Positions 58,680 through 64,000 of a stretch of 64,000 bases of DNA are shown here, piece after piece. The notes beneath the pieces are model-generated. The model made no database searches. It was not told where the DNA came from and saw only the letters and a program-made list of their open reading frames with translations. This DNA comes from CAYJBH01 sp964370765 (GTDB lineage Bacteria > Bacillota > Clostridia > Oscillospirales > Ruminococcaceae), in assembly GCA_964370765.1 (NCBI GenBank), contig CAYJKW010000001.1, positions 1 to 64,000 on the forward strand, given 5' to 3'. Positions within the stretch are counted from its first letter, which is position 1. Each line of letters opens with the position of its first letter. The translations under genes were made by a program, and so were the position numbers.

Positions 58680-60101
58680 GTGATCTGTATTGATGTTAGT
58701 AGCGATACTATTCAGATAGTAGTCGCAAAAAAAACAAGAAGAAAGGTAGAGATACTAAGCTGTAAAAAATTAATGTTACCTAATAGCCTTTTTAAAGGTG
58801 ATGGTGAGATTAACTTTAATGTTTTGGAGGAATGCATAGCAGATACACTGGGAAGCATAGCCGATAAAAAGGTAGTAATAACCTTTTCTTTTTCTACAAC
58901 AGTATACAGTTTGCTTCGGATGTATAAAGAAAAAAACAATCGTCAGCAACGTATGGCGATAGAGTCACAGGTTTTTGCAAATATATCGGCAGATGATTAT
59001 TATGTAGATTATTATCTGCAGAATGCGACGCCGGATAAGGATGGGCTTTGTGATTTTGTAACCTATGCAGCTAAAAAAACACTTGTAGATGGCAGTAAGG
59101 AGCTGTTAAGAAAACTTGGGAAAACGCCTGTTGCATTTTTGCCCTCACAATATGCGGCGTACCTTTTTATAAAACATTATTTTAACGAAAAGACAATTAC
59201 ACTTGCCAAAATATCGCAAAAAGATATAACGCTACATCTTTTTAATCCGCCTTATAATATTATAACGCGAAGCATTTTGTTAGAGCAGGCTAATACCAAC
59301 ACATTGTCCGGTGTGCAGGATGATACAAGAACTATTCTACAGCAAAATTTGGAAAAACTTAATTCCTACCAATCTATCAAGTTCCCGGGTAAGTCGATGG
59401 AGGGGATTGTATTATTCGGAGATAGCAATGTTGAATCGGCAGTTAAGTTTATACAGGATACTATAGACATACCCTGTGAGAAACTCTCTGATATAGTAGG
59501 TGACCTCTCGACCTGCGAGGCAGTTTATCCTATAGGTAGTTTACTGTGTGAATCGGTAGGTAAAATCAACTTTTTTGACGCTGATATCTATACAAGGGCT
59601 ATAGGCAGGCAGAGGACCATTAATCTGCCGGTAGCTGCAGCATCTCTTTTGGTTATTGCAAATATAGCTTTAATTATTGTAACAATGATTATAGAGAGTG
59701 AGATTAACAATGATGTAGAGCAGAAAACACAGCTGTTAAACGAACCGGAAATTATACGTCAGCTAAACAGCTATGGTGTATTACGAGAAGAACTTGTTTC
59801 AAAATATAAAAGCGAGTCTGATTTTGTTGCAGTTGAGGCTGAACTTGAATCGATGAGCGACTTTAATCAGGATACCTACTATACATTTATTAACGAAGCA
59901 CCGGATGGGGTTGTTGTAGTGAATGTTAGCTATACTTCAGGGGTGTACAATATAAGCTGTGTAGGTCAGAATGAACAGCAGGCAGCAGACTATGTTAAAG
60001 CCATTACCGAGCTTAACCTGTTTAAAGATGTAGCCTACTTTGGTTTTAGCGATAATGGAACGGATGTGCTTTTTACTATGACAGGGGGAGGTAGCCGATG
60101 A
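58680..60101 (+). CDS. Fused PilM-PilN type IV pilus assembly protein
   Basis: Residues 1-310 of this 473-residue protein form an actin-like ATPase of the PilM type (ICIDVSSDTIQIVVAKK at the N terminus, MYKEKNNRQQRMAIESQV). A membrane segment follows at about 314-337, then a PilN-like periplasmic part (about 338-473, with SGVYNISCVGQNEQQAADYV). In most species PilM and PilN are separate and PilN's first residues bind PilM. Here the two are one chain with the membrane segment between. GTG start after TAGGAG. The PilO-like gene overlaps its end by four bases. Confidence 0.85.
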   Translation: MICIDVSSDTIQIVVAKKTRRKVEILSCKKLMLPNSLFKGDGEINFNVLEECIADTLGSIADKKVVITFSFSTTVYSLLRMYKEKNNRQQRMAIESQVFANISADDYYVDYYLQNATPDKDGLCDFVTYAAKKTLVDGSKELLRKLGKTPVAFLPSQYAAYLFIKHYFNEKTITLAKISQKDITLHLFNPPYNIITRSILLEQANTNTLSGVQDDTRTILQQNLEKLNSYQSIKFPGKSMEGIVLFGDSNVESAVKFIQDTIDIPCEKLSDIVGDLSTCEAVYPIGSLLCESVGKINFFDADIYTRAIGRQRTINLPVAAASLLVIANIALIIVTMIIESEINNDVEQKTQLLNEPEIIRQLNSYGVLREELVSKYKSESDFVAVEAELESMSDFNQDTYYTFINEAPDGVVVVNVSYTSGVYNISCVGQNEQQAADYVKAITELNLFKDVAYFGFSDNGTDVLFTMTGGGSR

Positions 60102-60751
60102 CTAAAAGGGATAGGTTAATACTTGTCACGATAACTACTGTTTTCTTGCTGTTCGTACTAAATTATTTTTTTACTGTCCCTATAATAAAAAGAAGTATAG
60201 CGCAGGCAGAGCAGGCAGAGCAGCTTGATGCCGAGATATTGCAGCTGCAGGAGGATATTGCACAGGGGCAGGACCTTATGCAGGAGATTATAGCGGTAGA
60301 CAGTAGGCTGCAAGTACTGGGGTTAGAGTATTATAGTAACGAAAACTATTCAGTACACAATCGCTTTGTAGATATTGCAAACGCATACGGACTTTCGGTT
60401 TCTGCAATCGCTATTGGAGAGGCAACACCGACTGAACAGAATACACAGGCGGCGAGTATAGAGCAGATAGCAGAGCATAGGCTGGTAATAAACCAGCTGT
60501 CGGTGCAGGAGATAGAGTTGATAGATTCCTATTATAGTATAGTAAAACAGCCTGTGACGATAACTGTTATAGGCAGGGTGGATAGGATAATCGATTATAT
60601 AGATGAAATGTCCCGCGAGGATGTTTATACGGTGATGACGGCAGCCGAGATGGATACAGTTTCGATGCAGTCCGATATAACGGTAGCGTTACAGTTTGAG
60701 CAATATCGATATATATTAACACCGATTCAGCTTGATGTTAATATTGTTTAG
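60098..60751 (+). CDS. PilO-like type IV pilus assembly protein
   Basis: This 217-residue protein has an N-terminal membrane segment (about residues 7-27), a coiled-coil rich in Gln/Glu (SIAQAEQAEQLDAEILQLQEDI, about 33-55) and a C-terminal ferredoxin-like domain, the layout of PilO. With PilN it forms the alignment complex that joins the platform to the pilus machinery. It starts by overlapping the pilM-pilN gene and is followed by pilB. Sequence similarity to PilO is low, and position plus layout are the main evidence. Confidence 0.8.
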   Translation: MTKRDRLILVTITTVFLLFVLNYFFTVPIIKRSIAQAEQAEQLDAEILQLQEDIAQGQDLMQEIIAVDSRLQVLGLEYYSNENYSVHNRFVDIANAYGLSVSAIAIGEATPTEQNTQAASIEQIAEHRLVINQLSVQEIELIDSYYSIVKQPVTITVIGRVDRIIDYIDEMSREDVYTVMTAAEMDTVSMQSDITVALQFEQYRYILTPIQLDVNIV

Positions 60752-60771
60752 TGATTATAAGGAATGATAAA

Positions 60772-62478
60772 ATGGCAGAAAGAAAACGTTTAGGCGATAT
60801 GCTTGTGGAGGGAGGTTTGATCACCGGCTCTCAGCTACAAAGCGCTTTAAAGCTTCAACAAAATTCCGGTGGTAAAAAGCTTGGGGATATTCTGGTGGAT
60901 ACCGGTGTTGTAAATGAGGAAGATGTTCTGCGTATTTTGCAAAAATCACTTCATATTGAGTATATATCACTTGCCGAGATGAAAATTCCGGATAGTGTTG
61001 TATCGATAATGCCACACGATATTGCCATCAAGTACAATGTTATACCATATAGATTAGTTGCAGATGAGCTTTATTTGGCTACAGCCGATCCACTTGATTA
61101 TGATGTGCTATCGATTGTTGAGACAGCCACAGGAAAGCGGGTTACACCCTGCCTTGCAACAAGGGAGGATATTGCAAATAGCATTGCACGCCATTATGAT
61201 CGAAAGTTGATTGTTACAGCTGCCGATACCTTAAATGCAACAAGCTCAATAGTAGATGAAGCAGAGGCATTAGAACAGTCTGAAAGTGTGGCGGCAGAAA
61301 GCCGACTTGGTAATGTGCCGATAGTTCGATTTATTAATAATCTTATACTACAAGCACATAACAGCAGTACTAGCGATATTCATATCGAACCTACGTCACA
61401 GGATGTTAGGATTAGATTTAGGGTGGATGGATTGTTATCAGAGATCGTAAGGATGAACACCCGCACACTTCCGGCTATTATTACCCGTGTAAAGATAATG
61501 TCAGGTATGGACATAGCGGAGAAACGCATACCTCTTGATGGACGTTTTTCGCTTGACATTAGCGGGCAGGAGGTTTCTGCACGTGTTGCAAGTATGCCGA
61601 CCGTGTTTGGAGAGAAAATAGTAATACGCCTGCTTGCCGATAGTCGTTTAGGGGTGCTGCAGCTGGAAGATTTAGGCTTTACCAAGGAGGATGCGGCGGT
61701 TTTACGTAAGGCTGTATCTATGCCTAACGGTCTTGTTTTAATAACAGGCCCTACCGGAAGTGGAAAAACCACCACCCTTTATTCACTTTTGGCACAGCTT
61801 AGCCATGTTAGCACAAATGTTCTAACGGTAGAGGATCCTGTTGAAAAATATGTGGAGGGAATAAATCAAACACAGGTAAATAATCGTGCCGGACTTACCT
61901 TTGCAAATGGATTGCGTGCAATCCTTCGACAGGATCCTGACAAGATAATGATAGGTGAGATAAGAGATACTGAGACTGCAGATATAGCCGCAAGAGCAGC
62001 CATAACAGGACACCTTGTGCTTGCATCCATGCATACAAATAGTGCAGCATCCGCCTTTATGAGAATTGTGGATATGGGTGTAGAGCCTTATGTTGCAGCC
62101 TCCTCTATAGTTACTACGGTAGCACAGCGACTTGTTAGAACACTTTGCCCTTATTGTAAACAAAAATACAGCCCACAGGATGCCGAACGTGCCTTTTTGG
62201 ATAGATACGGCATAACGCAAGAACACCTATATAAAAGCCCGGGTTGTGCAAGGTGTGATGGGCTAGGGCATATAGGGCGGCGCGCAGTATGCGAGATAAT
62301 AGTTACAGATCCTAATATTAGAAAGATGATTGTTAACCGCAACAATACAAGCGATATAACCTCCTACCTAAAAGAAACACGCAACCAAAAGTTTTTTATA
62401 GATGAGGCAATAGATCTTGCAATAAAGGGTATAATATCGGTGCGAGAAGCGATGGTGCTTAGTGATGTGATCGAATAG
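60772..62478 (+). CDS. pilB: Type IV pilus extension ATPase PilB (GspE family)
   Basis: This 568-residue hexameric ATPase drives pilus extension. It has an N-terminal MshEN domain (RLGDMLVEGGLITGSQL ... LGDILVDTGVVNEEDV), Walker A GPTGSGKTTTLYSLL (near 330), Asp box and Walker B DPDKIMIGEIRDTETADIA, and a zinc-binding pair CPYCKQKY / CARCDGLG near residues 465-500. The ATG at 60772 with AAGGA upstream is used; the open frame extends seven codons with a GTG. No pilT retraction ATPase lies in the window. Confidence 0.95.
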   Translation: MAERKRLGDMLVEGGLITGSQLQSALKLQQNSGGKKLGDILVDTGVVNEEDVLRILQKSLHIEYISLAEMKIPDSVVSIMPHDIAIKYNVIPYRLVADELYLATADPLDYDVLSIVETATGKRVTPCLATREDIANSIARHYDRKLIVTAADTLNATSSIVDEAEALEQSESVAAESRLGNVPIVRFINNLILQAHNSSTSDIHIEPTSQDVRIRFRVDGLLSEIVRMNTRTLPAIITRVKIMSGMDIAEKRIPLDGRFSLDISGQEVSARVASMPTVFGEKIVIRLLADSRLGVLQLEDLGFTKEDAAVLRKAVSMPNGLVLITGPTGSGKTTTLYSLLAQLSHVSTNVLTVEDPVEKYVEGINQTQVNNRAGLTFANGLRAILRQDPDKIMIGEIRDTETADIAARAAITGHLVLASMHTNSAASAFMRIVDMGVEPYVAASSIVTTVAQRLVRTLCPYCKQKYSPQDAERAFLDRYGITQEHLYKSPGCARCDGLGHIGRRAVCEIIVTDPNIRKMIVNRNNTSDITSYLKETRNQKFFIDEAIDLAIKGIISVREAMVLSDVIE

Positions 62479-62489
62479 CGAGTGATTTT

Positions 62490-62529
62490 TCTCCTTTGGG
62501 AGCTACATATTTTATATGTGAAAAGGAGA
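62490..62529 (+). promoter_or_regulatory. Hairpin masking the ribosome binding site of the major pilin
   Basis: TCTCCTTT (62490-62497) pairs with AAAGGAGA (62522-62529), the pilin ribosome binding site. An inner stem ACATAT/ATATGT lies between. The anti-Shine-Dalgarno arm is a good match to a translational switch or RNA thermometer. Alternatively the stem controls mRNA decay. Confidence 0.55.
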
Positions 62530-62533
62530 TTAA

Positions 62534-63040
62534 ATGAAAAAAATCATACGTAAAAAGAACATAAGCGGATTTACCCTTATCGAGATGTTAGTAGTAATAT
62601 TAATTATAGTTATTTTAATTGCTATTGCTGTGCCTGCTGTTGCCGGCTATCGTAGAGATGCACAGGAAACAACCGACAAAGCGGCGGTTAGAACGCTTTA
62701 TACTGCACTTGAAGCCGCATCGGTAAATGTTAGCCCTACCGAACTTGCAGGAACGGTAAATAACTATATTTCCGGACAGGTGGATATTGATAACCCGCCG
62801 GATGATGACTATTCAAAGGCGGTTGTGGAGTTGCTTGGGGAGAATTTTACCGGTAGTTTTAGGTTTGGATTTTATCGCAACAACGGTAGTATTAGGTGGG
62901 TATCATGGTGGGACGAAGACACCTCGGATGAGGGAATAATGCTATATGATATCGAAAATGGTAACCTTGGGTATCTATCCGATCTTAAGGATGAGTATGC
63001 CGATACCATTCATTACAGGCCTACCGGAATAATTATGTAA
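62534..63040 (+). CDS. Type IV prepilin (major pilin candidate)
   Basis: This 168-residue prepilin has a short basic leader ending in SG, then FTLIEMLVVILIIVILIAIAVPAV, the class III signal with glutamate at +5 after the cleavage glycine (residue 12). The mature part has a long N-terminal helix (about 13-55) and a small globular domain with tryptophans (SIRWVSWWDEDT). It would be cleaved by the peptidase encoded next. Its ribosome binding site is in the hairpin at 62490-62529. It is smaller than typical major pilins but within range. Confidence 0.93.
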   Translation: MKKIIRKKNISGFTLIEMLVVILIIVILIAIAVPAVAGYRRDAQETTDKAAVRTLYTALEAASVNVSPTELAGTVNNYISGQVDIDNPPDDDYSKAVVELLGENFTGSFRFGFYRNNGSIRWVSWWDEDTSDEGIMLYDIENGNLGYLSDLKDEYADTIHYRPTGIIM

Positions 63041-63068
63041 GGTTTTAAACAAAGAAAGGCGATCAGAA

Positions 63069-63728
63069 GTGACAATAATAGTAACGATCGTTTTTTTTGT
63101 AGCAGGTCTTATGGCTAATAGATTTATCGATCTTTATATACGCCGCAGTTTTACAGGTAGATTTAACAGCCTTAATGCCGTATACACGGTAATGGCGTTA
63201 TTACCTATATTATTTGCGGCGTGTGGCCATATCTATATGTACCAAGATATTACAAAGGCAATAATACTATGCCTGTTTTTTATTGTTTTAGCGATAGTAA
63301 CACTTTCAGACATCTACACGCTTACCGTAGCGGACAGGATGCATCTTTGTATAGCATTATTAGCAGTAGTAAATACTATATTAAACATGGAAGATGTTTT
63401 GTTGTATTTATCTGGTTTTTTTATTATATCGGTGCCGATGTTAGTAGTTGCAAATTTCACAGGCGGTTTTGGCGGTGCCGATATTAAGTTAATGGCTGTA
63501 TCAGGACTTTTGATTGGGGCAAGACTTATTGCTGTGGCATTTTTTATAGCGGTTATTTTAATGGGGTCGATCGGTATCGTACTGATCATTAGAAAACTGA
63601 TATTTAAAACGCCATATAAAAGACAGATGCCATTTTGTCCCGCACTTGCTTTAGGCTGTGCTGTAGCAGTGTTTTTCGGAAATAATATTATTGATCAATA
63701 TTCAATGATTGTTTTGAATACCGTGTAA
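63069..63728 (+). CDS. Prepilin peptidase (A24 family) without the methylase domain
   Basis: This 219-residue membrane aspartic protease cleaves prepilin leaders. The two catalytic aspartates are seen in TLSDIYTLTVADRM (near residue 82) and in GFGGADIKLMAVSGLLIG (Asp near 142), where the usual GxGD reads GGAD. About seven hydrophobic segments are present. The cytoplasmic N-terminal domain with paired cysteines, responsible for methylation in PilD/GspO, is missing, so the mature N terminus may stay unmethylated or be modified elsewhere. GTG start; GAAAGG lies upstream. Confidence 0.88.
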   Translation: MTIIVTIVFFVAGLMANRFIDLYIRRSFTGRFNSLNAVYTVMALLPILFAACGHIYMYQDITKAIILCLFFIVLAIVTLSDIYTLTVADRMHLCIALLAVVNTILNMEDVLLYLSGFFIISVPMLVVANFTGGFGGADIKLMAVSGLLIGARLIAVAFFIAVILMGSIGIVLIIRKLIFKTPYKRQMPFCPALALGCAVAVFFGNNIIDQYSMIVLNTV

Positions 63729-63738
63729 GTAGGTTTTA

Positions 63739-64000
63739 ATGTCAAAAAAGATTTTAGACAATATAGGGTTCACCCTTGTGGAGATGGTTGTCGTGGTTGC
63801 AATAGTTGCGATTACGGCCGCTATTGCTGTGCCATCTCTTATAGGGTTTATAGATGAAGGTAGGCAGACGAGACGAAACGAGGACGCAAAGACAATCTTT
63901 CTTGCTGCACAAAATCAACTTACCCAGTTAAGGGCGGTTGGGAATTTGAAGAATGCTTATGGTACACAGCTATCAGGCCAATATTTTTTGTTGGACGATG
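63739..64000 (+). CDS. Second prepilin-like protein (partial, runs off the right edge)
   Basis: The visible 87 codons begin MSKKILDNIGFTLVEMVVVV, a class III signal with a leader ending in Gly (residue 10) and Glu at +5, and continue with the long pilin helix and LAAQNQLTQLRAVGNLKN. It begins ten bases after the peptidase gene, so the pilus operon goes on beyond the window. It may be a minor pilin or pseudopilin. Confidence 0.9.
   Translation, partial: MSKKILDNIGFTLVEMVVVVAIVAITAAIAVPSLIGFIDEGRQTRRNEDAKTIFLAAQNQLTQLRAVGNLKNAYGTQLSGQYFLLDD

Noticed and set aside
1..64000. CRISPR arrays, prophage, insertion sequences, rRNA operons
   Set aside because: No regularly spaced repeats, transposase, integrase or phage structural genes and no rRNA sequence were recognised on either strand.

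Overview
The window is AT-rich DNA from an anaerobic, spore-forming low-GC Gram-positive bacterium (Clostridia-like). The signs are a SpoVAE gene, strong Shine-Dalgarno sites with frequent TTG and GTG starts, sigma-A promoters, an anaerobe's oxygen-defence set (rubredoxin, flavodiiron protein, reverse rubrerythrin, Rrf2 regulator) and a CD1247-type protein. A run of ten Ns inside mnmG shows it is a draft scaffold. I cannot name the species.

Layout. 1-3015: a cobalamin-riboswitch-controlled BtuFCD-type importer (minus strand, running off the left edge). 3100-10234: a minus-strand operon holding a binding lipoprotein, a NifH-like Fe protein, two NifD/NifK-like subunits, an ABC permease and ATPase, and a SAM methyltransferase. 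It has a TTGACA-17-TATGCT promoter whose -10 lies inside a 42-bp palindrome. This is the strongest candidate for an undescribed system: a nitrogenase-like reductase tied to metal-chelate or corrinoid import. 10490-19073: a catabolic island with two ROK repressors, a zinc polyol/threonine-type dehydrogenase, an MgtC protein, a TRAP transporter and a sugar isomerase. 19080-19830: terminators, short repeats and tRNA-Gly(CCC). 19876-31561: housekeeping genes (aspS, mgsA, minD-like, PrsA-like lipoprotein, a cysteine-synthase-fold enzyme, mnmG, spoVAE, mazF, acpS, an AEC carrier, lepA).

31670-35060: a two-component system with an ABC exporter of the bacitracin/lantibiotic-resistance type, with direct-repeat response-regulator boxes before the exporter genes. 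35090-41597: threonine deaminase, a MATE pump, paired chromate-transporter halves, an M23 peptidase, then the last gene of a three-gene xanthine-dehydrogenase-family operon (40581-44766) whose Mo-site and Fe-S signatures are eroded. 44919-48625: a small protein, a CD1247-type protein, EF-P, and the oxygen-defence genes. 48879-50766: gpsA and an alpha/beta hydrolase.

50746-57280: a minus-strand run of YbjQ, a YhfC membrane protease, an 879-residue fusion of a four-histidine carotenoid-oxygenase-like beta-propeller to a START-like domain, a GH13 amylase and an MFS carrier. This is the second candidate for something new. 57457-64000: a type IV pilus operon (pilC, fused pilM-pilN, pilO, pilB, major pilin, prepilin peptidase, second pilin cut by the right edge). 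The major pilin's ribosome binding site is sequestered in a hairpin.

All calls come from reading motifs and gene order. No database search was run.
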